A stretch of DNA of 64,000 bases from Ridgeia piscesae (taxonomy: Eukaryota; Annelida; Polychaeta; Sabellida; Siboglinidae), in NCBI GenBank assembly GCA_025642075.2, contig JAODUO010001065.1, positions 141,001-205,000 of the forward strand, written 5' to 3'. The notes beneath the pieces were generated by a model that did no database searches, was not told the origin of the DNA, and saw only the letters and a list, made by a program, of their open reading frames with translations. Made by a program: the position numbers and the translations under genes. Shown piece by piece: positions 57,308-60,595 of the stretch. Numbering within the stretch: position 1 is the stretch's first letter; each line of letters begins with the position of its first letter.

Positions 57308-57567
57308 CACAAACACACACACAAACACAAACACACTGTCATCTATGGCAGTCTAGAGACTGTCACAGTTTCTAGATAAAGCTATGCTACACACATTGCT
57401 TTTTGTTATGTGCAAAGTCACTGAGACACCTGTGTATTGAGACGCACCTGTTGCAGTGTGTTGAGGATGTCCACGTAGGCACGCTCACTGTCCAGGATGC
57501 TGCTGATGACCCACTGTCTCATCTGTAGAGTCTCTGCCTCAGGACATGGAGACACCACCATGTCCAG
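22082..57567 (-). CDS. ABR/BCR: ABR/BCR-type RhoGEF-RhoGAP (DH-PH-C2-RhoGAP)
   Basis: This gene encodes a dual regulator of Rho-family GTPases: the DH-PH part would promote GDP release, the RhoGAP part would speed GTP hydrolysis, and the C2 domain would bind membranes. I read 20 complete exons and one truncated exon, about 650 residues. DH is on exons a1-a5 (ETIFCNIPQLY, SLEELLHKPVVRVQRNTLAL). PH and its linker are on a7-a11 (YDCKWFVALADL, SSDYERSVWRD). C2 spans a12-a17 (LYGSLYVTIHKLQGLD, DAFGHFCNKAKT, LRILCYK). RhoGAP is on a18-a22 (VPIIVTSCIEEVENRG, arginine finger in GLYRVSG, LLKLYYRELPEALFTD, MSINNLSTVFGPTLLKP). The order matches vertebrate ABR/BCR. No BCR-type N-terminal kinase region was seen; exons upstream of a1 may lie outside. 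One PH-side exon (a6) is missing and a21 is truncated, so as assembled the frame is broken. Confidence 0.93.
22335..22430 (-). mobile_element. Short SINE fragment
   Basis: CAGTGTCCAGTCCTCAGGAC and the following CATGGTAGAC resemble the tail part of the SINE at 11770-12115 (CAGTATCCAGTCCTCAGGAC). Only about 95 bp remain. It lies just 5' of exon a22 in the intron. Confidence 0.6.
22431..22799. other. Intron a21, unique sequence
   Basis: Unique intron sequence between the SINE fragment and the 34-bp array. No missing RhoGAP codons were found here. Confidence 0.5.
22800..23835. repeat. 34-bp donor-type array from the exon a21 3' end
   Basis: About 30 copies of a 34-bp unit, GAGACGTCATACCTGACTAG plus ATGAGTGAGATATA. 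On the minus strand each unit reads CTCATCTAGTCAG|GTATGACGTC. Read in the phase demanded by exon a22 this encodes (T)-H-L-V-R, matching the EHLKR that precedes VAE in ABR/BCR. Each unit therefore holds the last codons of exon a21 with its donor. Copies near 23580-23830 carry many small indels. Confidence 0.9.
23840..23862 (-). pseudogene. ABR/BCR: Truncated remnant of ABR/BCR exon a21
   Basis: Minus strand TTTGCAG|GTCTGTCAGACCCTGATAGT, then CAG|GTATGT. With the phase from exon a20 it reads S-L-S-D-P-D-S-Q, matching family EGI-ALSDP. Only 23 bp remain, where about 35 residues are expected before HLVR-VSQ. The 23 bp also leave the wrong phase for exon a22. The exon core is therefore deleted or lost in assembly at the junction of the two arrays that copy its ends. 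Confidence 0.8.
23863..24850. repeat. 35-bp acceptor-type array from the exon a21 5' end
   Basis: About 29 copies of a 35-bp unit, CTAGTTCAGGGTCTGACAGA plus CCTGCAAACAATGAT. On the minus strand each unit is ATTGTTTGCAG|GTCTGTCA plus GACCCTG: the acceptor and first 15 bases (L-S-D-P) of exon a21. A minor variant (AATACTC for AATGATC) recurs every few units, indicating higher-order duplication. Confidence 0.93.
24851..25140. other. Intron a20, unique part
   Basis: AT-rich unique sequence between the 35-bp and 30-bp arrays. Nothing else recognised. Confidence 0.5.
25145..27079. repeat. 30-bp donor-type array from the exon a20 3' end
   Basis: About 65 copies of a 29-30-bp unit, GGTGGGGATACTTACTGATG plus CCCTCCACTA. 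On the minus strand each unit is CACCTAGTGGAGGGCATCA|G plus TAAGTATCCC: the last six codons of exon a20 (H-L-V-E-G-I) with the GTAAGT donor. The 30-bp units preserve frame, so retained sequence would read HLVEGISKYP or HLVEGISNYP repeats. Alternating CTTAC and GTTAC variants mark donors that differ (GTAAGT versus GTAACT). Confidence 0.95.
27080..27214 (-). CDS. ABR/BCR: ABR/BCR exon a20, RhoGAP core
   Basis: Minus strand acceptor TTTCAG, donor GTAAGT. Reads NSRGAVQLLADTDIHVVTCL, then LKLYYRELPEALFTDHLYPH and LVEGI. LLKLYYRELPEALFTD is a RhoGAP signature with the conserved Lys and Arg. Phase 1 in and phase 1 out. Confidence 0.97.
27215..27940. other. Intron a19, unique part
   Basis: Unique AT-rich sequence between exon a20 and the 21-bp array. 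No exon or mobile element recognised. Confidence 0.5.
27945..28637. repeat. 21-bp array, CCTCCCCTTATCTACGCGCA
   Basis: About 33 nearly identical 21-bp units. The edges carry variants (TTGTCTACGTG on the left, TACGCGTAAC on the right), and the central 26 or so copies are identical. Because 21 is divisible by 3, long frames stay open on both strands (NLPLSTR, SPYLRAT, RLRVDKG), but these are repeat artefacts. It lies in intron a19 about 100 bp downstream of the exon a19 donor and does not copy that exon. It is unusually CpG-rich (TACGCGC). Confidence 0.95.
28744..28821 (-). CDS. ABR/BCR: ABR/BCR exon a19, arginine finger
   Basis: Reads GLGETGLYRVSGLSGQIQSL, then KKAYER. The Arg codon at 28796-28798 is the catalytic arginine finger of RhoGAP domains (family motif G.YRVSG). 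Acceptor GAGCAG, donor GTACTG (weak consensus). Phase 1 in and phase 1 out. Confidence 0.96.
28822..29159. other. Intron a18, no repeats
   Basis: Unique intron sequence about 340 bp long. Nothing recognised. Confidence 0.5.
29160..29221 (-). CDS. ABR/BCR: ABR/BCR exon a18, RhoGAP start
   Basis: Reads TREGVQVPIIVTSCIEEVEN, then RG. It matches the family stretch KRERSKVPYIVRQCVEEIE. Acceptor TTTGCAG, donor GTGAGA; phase 2 in and phase 1 out. Confidence 0.95.
29225..30395. repeat. 28-bp array, CACACAAACACTAAACACTG
   Basis: About 42 copies of a 26-28-bp unit with TGTGATACCA. It starts three bases upstream of the exon a18 acceptor (minus strand) and covers the adjoining intron side of that acceptor. 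Variants (CTCTGTGATATC, ATTGTGATACC) occur in blocks. It has no exon codons. Confidence 0.93.
30396..30866. other. Intron a17, unique part
   Basis: AT-rich unique intron between the 28-bp array and exon a17. No gene recognised. Confidence 0.5.
30867..30970 (-). CDS. ABR/BCR: ABR/BCR exon a17, C2 end and linker
   Basis: Reads LTLSLKYVNSQQTLSRTPSA, then VKGGIFGVKLGVVAT. It matches family VKLSVKF followed by TGVFGVKIAVVTK. Acceptor GTGCAG, donor GTAAGT; phase 0 in and phase 2 out. Confidence 0.95.
30971..31270. repeat. Diverged repeat beside the exon a17 acceptor
   Basis: About eight diverged copies of CACCTGAATCAACAGCAATG with GTACACA spacers, about 35 bp each. It starts at the exon a17 acceptor and contains its CTGCACC or CTACACC intron side but no exon codons. 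Confidence 0.8.
31391..31450 (-). CDS. ABR/BCR: ABR/BCR exon a16, C2 domain
   Basis: A 60-bp exon reading LSRAWLRGDFQEKMISLNEK, aligning with family LDPQALQDRDWQRTVIAMNG. Acceptor TTGACAG, donor GTAAAT, phase 0 to phase 0. Confidence 0.9.
31575..32088. repeat. 68-bp donor-type array from the exon a15 3' end
   Basis: About seven copies of a 68-bp unit. On the minus strand each contains AGACAGACAGTCTGCTTGGC, AAATTTGCCCTTGAG or the T/A variant, then GTAACTCC: the last 11 or so codons of exon a15 (T-D-S-L-L-G-K-C-A-L-E) with its donor. They are followed by intron sequence TCTGAAATAGTTGACAC. Confidence 0.93.
32089..32187 (-). CDS. ABR/BCR: ABR/BCR exon a15, C2 domain
   Basis: Reads GFEIDLDGAQTLRILCYKLG, then NETDSLLGKCALE. 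It matches family EFEIELEGSQTLRILCYEK and GKGQ. The loop between CYK and LLGK is much shorter than in vertebrate ABR/BCR. Phase 0 to phase 0; donor GTAACT. Confidence 0.96.
32255..32440 (-). mobile_element. SINE body copy
   Basis: GAAGCATTCAGCCATGCAGC, then CAGGTAGTCACCCACACAGC resembles the SINE body at 11870-11970 (GAAGCATCCAGCC, GCCAGGTACTCAGTTATACAGC). The tRNA head is absent. It lies in intron a14. Confidence 0.6.
32645..33165. repeat. 30-bp minisatellite downstream of exon a14
   Basis: About 17 units of roughly 30 bp, TGTACACTGTACTTAGCACC plus AAGCTATAGCC, alternating with an ACACAAAGCTACACGA type. The 60-bp dimer is the higher-order unit. It ends at the exon a14 donor (minus strand) but contains no exon codons. 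TGTACACTGTACA is partly palindromic. Confidence 0.92.
33174..33271 (-). CDS. ABR/BCR: ABR/BCR exon a14, C2 domain
   Basis: Reads DCFCTMETDAFGHFCNKAKT, then SIVCGSAEPVWNE. It matches family LYCTLEVDSFGYFVNKAKT and DTAEPNWNE. Phase 1 in and phase 0 out, donor GTAAAC. Confidence 0.96.
33272..33869. other. Intron a13, unique part
   Basis: Unique AT-rich intron. Nothing recognised until the retroelement end fragment at 33870. Confidence 0.5.
33870..33932 (+). mobile_element. Solo end of the Penelope-like element
   Basis: TTAACTTACTTTGGAGCTTA, then AACGTACGATGTTTCCACCC and ATCAGCTGTAGG match the left end of the element at 52141-52205 (TTAACTTACTCTGGAGC, AACGTACAATGTTTCGACCC, ATCAGCTATGAG). No coding sequence accompanies it. 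Confidence 0.65.
34251..34331 (-). CDS. ABR/BCR: ABR/BCR exon a13, C2 start
   Basis: Reads DLGLEEEYLYGSLYVTIHKL, then QGLDTDC. It matches family GLYGFLNVIVHSATGFK, the first strands of the C2 domain. Phase 1 in and phase 1 out, donor GTAAGC. Its first half is the template of the 88-bp array to its right. Confidence 0.95.
34332..36185. repeat. 88-bp acceptor-type array from exon a13
   Basis: About 21 copies of an 88-bp unit. On the minus strand each holds intron GATTGTGTTTGTCAG, then the first 40 or so exon bases reading D-L-G-L-E-E-E-Y-F-Y-G-S-L, then a switch to intron sequence (CACCATGCTCAATATAAACA). Two variants alternate: TATTCCTCTTCCAGTCC (close to the exon) and TAGTTCTCTTTCAGTCC. About 20 of these are truncated pseudo-exons with intact acceptors but no donor. 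Confidence 0.96.
36355..36391 (-). CDS. ABR/BCR: ABR/BCR exon a12 (37 bp)
   Basis: A very small exon reading KLQDFRLTLERD. It matches family KLQTVHSIPLTINKEDD between PH and C2. Acceptor TTGTAG, donor GTGAGT. Phase 0 in and phase 1 out, which fits both neighbours. Confidence 0.85.
36392..36843. other. Intron a11
   Basis: Unique sequence with no array. No other feature recognised. Confidence 0.5.
36844..36902 (-). CDS. ABR/BCR: ABR/BCR exon a11, PH end
   Basis: Reads VKVSVNISIPDLQTLINSQK, aligning with family SFSLTSVELQMLTNSCVK. Acceptor TTTGCAG, donor GTAAAG; phase 1 in and phase 0 out. Confidence 0.88.
37080..38005. repeat. 26-bp array, GTCAGACTGGGTCACATGAC
   Basis: About 34 copies of a 26-bp unit with AACACG, AACACA, AACATG or AACACT, in intron a10. 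No similarity to the neighbouring exons. Confidence 0.95.
38072..38122. repeat. (TA)n microsatellite
   Basis: An uninterrupted TA tract of about 25 dinucleotides. Confidence 0.95.
38192..38333 (-). CDS. ABR/BCR: ABR/BCR exon a10, PH domain
   Basis: Reads EAALLKISPHLLFTLKDKKV, then DKTYFLLMSSDYERSVWRDT and ILGLMAQ. SSDYERS.WR with its Trp is the C-terminal PH helix motif shared with ABR/BCR. Acceptor CACTAG, donor GTGAGT; phase 0 in and phase 1 out. Confidence 0.96.
38486..38595. repeat. 51-bp inverted repeat (hairpin) in intron a9
   Basis: The left arm 38486-38536 and right arm 38545-38595 are complementary at 49 of 51 positions, with an 8-bp loop. It starts ACTTAAGCAAATTTCATGAT and ends with the complement. 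No terminal duplication is obvious. It may be a fold-back MITE or a palindromic duplication. Confidence 0.93.
38870..39000. repeat. (GGGA)n purine tract
   Basis: GAGGGAGGGAGGGAGGGAGG-type G-rich sequence just downstream (minus strand) of the exon a9 donor, degenerating to GAGAGACGG. It has several GGG runs. Confidence 0.85.
39011..39076 (-). CDS. ABR/BCR: ABR/BCR exon a9
   Basis: Reads RHWSMRSHTKTIDKLKRKLA, then EQ. It matches family KGSKATERLKKKLSEQ, the basic coiled segment inside the PH region. The acceptor GTGTCCAG was chosen because only it keeps the phase from a8. The exon's first 17 bases are the template of the adjoining array. Donor GTAAAC. Confidence 0.88.
39077..39725. repeat. 34-bp acceptor-type array from the exon a9 5' end
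   Basis: About 19 copies of a 34-bp unit, TTGACCAGTGGTGCTGGACA plus CAACAAACATCTGA. On the minus strand each is TTGTTGTGTCCAG|CACCACT plus GGTCAAT, i.e. the acceptor and first codons of exon a9 (R-H-W-S). The exon copy has GGCGCTGG where most units have GGTGCTGG. Confidence 0.93.
39929..40050 (-). CDS. ABR/BCR: ABR/BCR exon a8
   Basis: Reads DDPCMPDGKRREISVIEHRV, then SVLQSELKTEMKKMKQAEQG. A charged helical insert in the PH region aligning with family DELDALKIKISQIKNDIQREK. Acceptor GTGTAG, donor GTCAGG; phase 1 in and phase 0 out. Confidence 0.92.
40051..41105. repeat. Acceptor-side repeat of exon a8, split by a LINE
   Basis: Units such as CAGATCATCTAAACAAACAC occur at 40051-40112 and again at about 40805-41095. 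On the minus strand they read GTTTGTTTAG|ATGATC, the acceptor and first bases of exon a8. The two halves are separated by the LINE fragment, which therefore inserted into a pre-existing array. Confidence 0.8.
40113..40800 (+). mobile_element. LINE 3' fragment (CR1-like reverse transcriptase end)
   Basis: Two overlapping plus-strand frames give the C-terminal end of a LINE reverse transcriptase: KAMVRPQLEYASCVWCPHL, VQRRATRVVPETKGLPY, then after one frameshift near 40300 KELQLPTLNYRRQRTDIIQT, and further on VKMWNSLSDDTIQ and a stop at 40663. A 3' UTR follows, with GGTCTTGAGGTAAGATCTTG repeats at its end. The reading frame is dead: 5'-truncated and frameshifted. Confidence 0.9.
41191..41267 (-). 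CDS. ABR/BCR: ABR/BCR exon a7, PH domain
   Basis: Reads QKVHYDCKWFVALADLELDT, then RTGAQ. It matches family QQYDCKWYIPLTDL. Acceptor CTGTAG, donor GTATGT. It needs a phase-2 upstream exon, which is not found. Its first half seeds the array to its right. Confidence 0.94.
41268..42270. repeat. Composite array with pseudo-copies of exon a7
   Basis: Short units CTTCTGTCTACAGACAAACA plus ACAAGTCAGCG are interspersed with longer copies (about 41281-41340, 41568-41615, 41720-41765, 42028-42085, 42125-42180, 42215-42270). On the minus strand these read CTGTAG|ACAGAAGGTGCACT and continue through Y-D-C-K-W-Y-I-T-L-A-D-L before jumping back to intron. It is an acceptor-type array with at least two unit sizes. 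Confidence 0.9.
42271..43060. other. Intron a6, unique sequence
   Basis: No exon for the missing DH-end/PH-start segment was found on the minus strand, and no mobile element was recognised. CACTGACAGTGTGGTG- and CACTGTCAGTTATCAG-type words near 42420-42560 are weak local repeats. Confidence 0.5.
43061..44060. other. Anomalous homopolymer-rich block
   Basis: The base texture differs sharply from its surroundings: runs such as CCCCCCACTG, GGGGGAAAACCC, CCCCCAAATGG and doubled bases throughout. Short words recur (GGACCCTAAAACATGTTT twice, CCCCTGAAG several times). Frames are open on both strands, but nothing resembles DH or PH. It may be a badly assembled or polished tandem repeat. The missing exon a6 should lie between here and 49458. 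Confidence 0.55.
44065..49457. repeat. 5.4-kb, 37-bp donor-type array from exon a5
   Basis: About 140 units of a 37-bp repeat, ACCTACGTGTAAGGCGAGTG plus TGTTTGTGGCTGTGTGT. On the minus strand each reads AACACACTCGCCTTACAC|GT plus AGGTACACACAGCC: codons N-T-L-A-L-H of exon a5 and its GTAGGT donor. Copies at about 47500-48300 are nearly perfect. Those at 44600-47500 and 48300-49350 carry many deletions and homopolymer changes. A CTACGTG/CATG variant alternates in blocks around 47550-47850. Confidence 0.96.
49458..49510 (-). CDS. ABR/BCR: ABR/BCR exon a5, DH signature
   Basis: Reads ELLHKPVVRVQRNTLALH, aligning with family TLLYKPVDRVTRSTLVLH, the conserved helix of the DH (RhoGEF) domain. Acceptor CTTGCAG; donor GTAGGT, the first of about 140 tandem copies. 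Phase 1 in and phase 0 out. Confidence 0.95.
49545..49755 (-). mobile_element. SINE body copy
   Basis: CTGTATAGCGCAGGACCCAG, then ATTAATGCATGAAGACTATT and CAGGTAGTCATTC correspond point by point to the SINE at 11775-11980 (TATAGCGCAGTATCCAG, ATTAATGCACGAAGGCTGCT, CAGGTACTCAG). It has no tRNA head and sits in intron a4. Confidence 0.75.
49790..51720. repeat. 39-bp minisatellite in intron a4
   Basis: About 50 copies of a 39-bp unit, CAGACTTGTCTTCCTAGAAG plus ACAGGGACATGTGACAGCC. Sub-types (TATAAGACAGGG, AGAAGACACAGGGCC) form alternating blocks, so higher-order units exist. It is not copied from exon a4 or a5. Long minus-strand frames are repeat artefacts. Confidence 0.95.
51913..51955 (-). CDS. 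ABR/BCR: ABR/BCR exon a4 (43 bp)
   Basis: Reads EISCRGLTEKPSLE. With its neighbours it gives FREVTQ-EISCRGLTEKPSLE-ELLHKP, aligning with family FAEIS, then SLETLLYKP. Acceptor CACAG, donor GTAAGT. Phase 0 in and phase 1 out, which fits both sides. Confidence 0.88.
52141..52806 (-). mobile_element. Penelope-like retroelement fragment with GIY-YIG domain
   Basis: On the minus strand the region HKPANTLRSMVENPKDRTP, then IYDITC, HTYIGGTEGPLSQRFKEHT and RELNWHKRKVTEAIY is the C-terminal GIY-YIG endonuclease end of Penelope-like elements. A TAG at 52296-52298 interrupts the frame, which otherwise continues IALAPTMNRDQDLQPN to a TGA at 52197-52199. Upstream of HKP a TGA and frameshifts end similarity, so it is 5'-truncated and dead. 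Inverted repeats of about 50 bp (52141-52191 and 52760-52806) flank the piece. Confidence 0.88.
52865..53048. repeat. 24-bp array, CCCATAATACACCTGTATCA
   Basis: Eight virtually identical 24-bp units directly after the retroelement. 24 is divisible by 3, so frames stay open in all directions. Confidence 0.95.
53049..54934. other. Intron a3, unique AT-rich part
   Basis: AT-rich intron sequence with several TTAATTAA-type words (53140-53270). Some segments (for example 54130-54180, TTAAAGGGCTGTAGTTACAG) resemble ends of small DNA elements, but no second end was identified. No exon recognised. Confidence 0.45.
54935..55235 (+). mobile_element. tRNA-headed SINE
   Basis: Starts with a tRNA-like head: GGGAGCAGTGGTCGCGCGGT (box A region), an anticodon-like stem-loop GGACTGTCAATC, and box B-like GGTCCAATCCC, ending near CCTACCGCCG. 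A body (AGAGACACTAAACGCCTGTG) and a tail (AATTTGGGCTGTTTGGAGG) shared with 16795-16910 follow. The body and tail argue against a functional tRNA gene. It lies in intron a3. Confidence 0.8.
55309..55419 (-). CDS. ABR/BCR: ABR/BCR exon a3, DH domain
   Basis: Reads ALAEYPLATTYLKNYHDAVA, then AIRRCSQQNTRFREVTQ. It matches family ASQLGVYRAFVDNYGVAMEM and C.QANAQFAEIS. Acceptor GTGTCAG, donor GTGAGT; phase 0 to phase 0. It has no adjacent array. Confidence 0.95.
55420..55965. other. Intron a2
   Basis: AT-rich unique sequence, no repeats or mobile element recognised. Confidence 0.5.
55966..56151 (-). CDS. ABR/BCR: ABR/BCR exon a2, DH domain
   Basis: Reads YMKTFKSLAETPHILITSED, then IETIFCNIPQLYSIHCDFIS and QLEPRVKCWTSATQIAELFK. 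It matches family VLTSQQIETIFFKVPELYEIHKEF and L.PRVQQW. Acceptor TTGTAG, donor GTGAGA; phase 0 to phase 0. Confidence 0.97.
56152..57200. repeat. 71-bp acceptor-type array from the exon a2 5' end
   Basis: About 14 units of 70-71 bp. On the minus strand each contains GTGTGTTGTAG|TACATGAAG, then bases encoding roughly Y-M-K-T-F-R-S-L-A-E-T before switching to GCTACAGTCTGTAGAC. The four units nearest the exon are almost identical. Farther units are more diverged (AGTCAAGACCTGGATGTTTT, CACTCAGAGACGTGAACG), so the array looks youngest next to the exon. Confidence 0.95.
57215..57335. repeat. (CA)n microsatellite
   Basis: A long ACACAC tract with a few AACACAAAC interruptions at its right end, inside intron a1. 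Confidence 0.95.
57448..57567 (-). CDS. ABR/BCR: ABR/BCR exon a1 (first visible), DH start
   Basis: Reads LDMVVSPCPEAETLQMRQWV, then ISSILDSERAYVDILNTLQQ. It matches family MRQLVLGGILASEETYLSHLEAL, the first DH helix. Acceptor TTGCAG, donor GTGCGT; phase 0 to phase 0. Upstream exons with the N-terminus were not found to the right. Confidence 0.94.
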
Positions 57568-58065
57568 CTGCAACAATAACATGCTCAAATAACTGAAATA
57601 ACAGTCTCAAATAACAGTCTCTACCTCAGGACATGGAGACACCACCATGTCCAGCTGCAACAATAACATGCTCAAATAACTGAAATAGCAGTCCAAATAA
57701 CAGTCTCTACCTCAGGACATGGAGACACCACCATGTCCAACTGCAACAATAACATTCTCAAATAACTGAAATAACAGTCCAAATAACAGTCTCTACCTCA
57801 GGACATGGAGACACCACCATGTCCAGCTGCAACAATAACATTCTCAAATAACTGAAATAACAGTCTCAAATAACAGTCTCTACCTCAGGACATAGAGAGA
57901 CCACCATGTCCAGCTGCAACAATAATAGAATCATATAAGTCTCCAATAACATTCTAAAATAACAGAAATAACAGTCTCAAATAACAGAAATAACTGTCTC
58001 CCTCTTGTGACTTGGAGACACAAGAATGTCCAGCTGCAACAATAATGCTCTCAAATAACAGTAAG
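57568..58065. repeat. Acceptor-type array from the exon a1 5' end, units of about 85 bp
   Basis: Five units. On the minus strand each has GTTATTGTTGCAG|CTGGACA, then TGGTGGTGTCTCC and ATGTCCTGAGG, that is acceptor plus L-D-M-V-V-S-P-C-P-E, followed by TAGAGACTGTTATTTGAGA intron sequence. Related, more diverged pieces recur at 59225-59410. Confidence 0.92.
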
Positions 58066-59117
58066 AACATTCTAATAACAGAAATAACTAAAATAACAGA
58101 AATAACATTCTCTAACTGGGTACCAATGTGTGACGGGACCAAAAATTTAAACATTCCAAATAGCAGAATCCGTGTTTATATCACGGTTTACATGTTGTGC
58201 ATATGTCAGAGTTGAAAAAGCTATTTAACTTTTTGAATTTGATCTTATGTGTGGAGTCAAATTGAACAAAACATGTTGTCCTTTATGTGGGGAAGCTGAC
58301 TGTTCATGACACGAAGACGATTATTTGGTATCTATTCCAGGTGATGAAGGTCAAGTGGAAGATGATTTCGCAACTTAACATTTTTAAATCGCCAGCCACA
58401 ACTGAATTTCTCGTTCTGTAAGTTTCATGATGTGTAAATTATCACAAACAACACAACTGTATGAATAACAAATTAAATAAATGTCAAAAATCAGAAAACC
58501 ACATCAGCAACTCACAAGCCCAGATCGAATTCTGCATTACGTCGCTGACTGCGATACAAATAAAATATTGCTGCAATTTATTGAACTTCAAAAACACTAT
58601 AATTATACATTTAAATTGACTGATTTCGTTGAAATTTTTTCTTTAGTGCTGCATGGATTCATCTAGATCACTGACATAACATTTGTACTTCTTGAGAAAT
58701 GAAATTTGAAAGCGCAATCAAAATGGCATCCAAGCACATGGCCCGAGACTGTCTACACAGATATTCTTCTGCCATAAAACTACATTCAGTGAACGTAAAA
58801 TCAATACCAAATTGCTGTTGCTTCTTGTAAATATTTTAAAAACATTTCTACATAACACTGGTTTCAACAAGTGCATATGCTTTGAAATGTAGTTGTGCGT
58901 GTTTAGCCATGTATTCATTTTGGCCGTCTCAGTCTTGTCACAAATCTGCCAGCCATTTTTCTCTCCACTCGCAACATTCTCTTACATAACACAAACTCAA
59001 AAGTACATTTTTCACAATCAAAAGCTCTATTAATAGTTTTTGCTGCACATCAAAAAAATTATTTAAACAACCAGTTTAAAATGGATGGCCATTAGAGCAC
59101 CCAGTTTCAGAGAACGA
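58066..59117. other. Upstream intron, unique
   Basis: AT-rich unique sequence. No exon matching an ABR/BCR N-terminus and no mobile element recognised. Confidence 0.45.
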
Positions 59118-59219
59118 CCCACCTCAGGACTTTGAGACACCAAGTCCTGAGGTGGGTTATTTCTGTTATTTGAGACTTGGTGTCAGTAGTGACACCAAGT
59201 CTCAAATAACAGAAATAAC
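59118..59219. repeat. Two adjacent perfect hairpins built from exon a1 repeat words
   Basis: Hairpin 1 has 14-bp arms (59118-59131 and 59143-59156, CCCACCTCAGGACT). Hairpin 2 has perfect 30-bp arms (59156-59185 and 59190-59219) with a 4-bp GTAG loop. The words ACCTCAGGAC, GAGACACCA and AAATAACAG also form the exon a1 array, so these are inverted rearrangements of it. Confidence 0.95.
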
Positions 59220-59415
59220 AGCCTCAAATAACAGAAACAGCAGTTTTTGCTTCAGGACATGAAAACACTACCACATCCTGCTGCAACAATAACTTTCTCA
59301 AATAACATAAATAACACTTTCAAATAAAAAAATGTCAAATAACATAAATGACAGTCTACCTCAGGACACGGAGACACCGTCATGTCCAGCTGCAACAACA
59401 ATACTTTCAACTAAC
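59220..59415. repeat. Diverged outliers of the exon a1 array
   Basis: Two degraded units: CAGGACATGAAAACACTACC near 59253 and CAGGACACGGAGACACCGTC near 59362, each followed by CTGCAACAA. On the minus strand they keep the TTGCAG acceptor look-alike and decayed exon a1 codons. Confidence 0.8.
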
Positions 59416-59639
59416 AGGAATAACCATCTCAAATAACAGTTCTTTGATAAATACATAATGAGGCTACAGGCAAACTTGGGCTCAATTCCAATGCAGAATT
59501 GGAATTAACCATCATTTCATTTTTCAAATTTTGAAATTAGAATTTATCGCCAGTTTCATTCCAGAATTGGAACTGATCCTCAATTCTACTCCTGATTTGG
59601 AATTTACCCTCAGATCCAATTGCAGAATAACTGGCTGGT

Positions 59640-59860
59640 GTGTCATGAAATAGTGTCAGTAGTGACACAAAATAGTGTCAATAGTGACCCAAAATAGTGT
59701 CAGTAGTGACGCAAAATATTGTCAATAGTGACCCAAAATAGTGTCAGTATTGACACAAAATAGTGTCAGTAGTGACACAAAAATAGTGGCAATAGTGACA
59801 CAAAATAGTGTCAGTAGTTACACAAAATAGTGTCAATAGTGACACAAAATAGTGTCATTA
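59640..59860. repeat. 22-bp palindromic repeat, GTGTCAGTAGTGACAC
   Basis: About ten units AAATAGTGTCAGTAGTGACA plus CA. Each contains a short inverted repeat GTGTCA...TGACAC, the same core as the loop end of the 30-bp hairpin at 59180-59195. Confidence 0.9.
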
Positions 59861-60210
59861 ATTATTATGATTAACTTCTAAGCTCAGAACATTTTTAACC
59901 CGTTTCCATGACAACATAAACCAACACCCTTGCCTCTTGTCACACATTTGAACTACCAGTACTACACATGACACCAAATAACTCAACACATTAGCAAAAA
60001 CTGTTGGGCTTCAGTCAACCGAACAGGAAACAAAACAAGTAAACACCAGGTTGAGAATAGAAAGGAGTGGAGTGTCCACATCCTAGTGACCACATCCTAG
60101 TGACCACAGCGGCTCACTCAGCCTCGACAAAAACAGGTACATGAGTAACTCTCTGCTGTAGCGTTCTGAAACAGAAAGCTCACAGAGCTCACCTCCCCTA
60201 GACTGAATCA
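59861..60210. other. Unique sequence with a possible exon-like acceptor
   Basis: On the minus strand GAGCTTTCTGTTTCAG|AACG near 60160-60175 is a good acceptor, but the following codons (ERYSRELLMYLFLSRLSE in one frame) match nothing I recognise. I do not call an exon. Confidence 0.35.
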
Positions 60211-60214
60211 TCAG

Positions 60215-60595
60215 GGTAGGGTAGTTAGGGTAGTGTAGCCTTGTAGGGTAGGGTAGGGTAGGGTAGGGGTAGGGTAGGGTAAGCAGGCAGTCAGATGAGT
60301 CGATCGAGTCAGATCGAAGTCAGAGTCGAGCAGTCAGAGTCAGCCAGTCGAGTCAGAGTCAGTCAAGTCATCAGTCAAGTCGACAGTCACAGTCGACAGT
60401 CGAGCGAGTCCAGTCCATCAGCTCCACAGTCACGTCCAGCAGTCACGAGTCAGTCAGTCACAGTCGAGCCAGTCCAAGTCACAGTCACATCGATCGGCAT
60501 CGATCGTATCAAGTCATCGAGTCACAGGTCGATCAGTCAAGTCAAGTCAAGTCAAGTCAAGTCAAGTCAAGTCAAGTCAAGTCAAGTCAGACTAG
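60215..60595. repeat. (GGGTA)n, then degenerate AGTC/TCGA-rich tract and (AAGTC)n
   Basis: GGGTA pentamers at 60215-60282 give several GGG runs. Positions 60290-60535 are an irregular mix of AGTC, TCGAG and CAGTC words. 60535-60590 is a clean AAGTC pentamer tract. The middle looks like a noisy consensus of a short repeat. Confidence 0.85.

Noticed and set aside
59925..60175. 5' exon of the ABR/BCR gene after the TTTCAG at about 60170
   Set aside because: A good acceptor, but no frame gives a recognisable family segment, and a phase-0 donor toward exon a1 could not be identified.
60215..60282. Telomeric repeat
   Set aside because: The unit is the pentamer GGGTA, not TTAGGG; the tract is about 70 bp and sits inside ordinary sequence.
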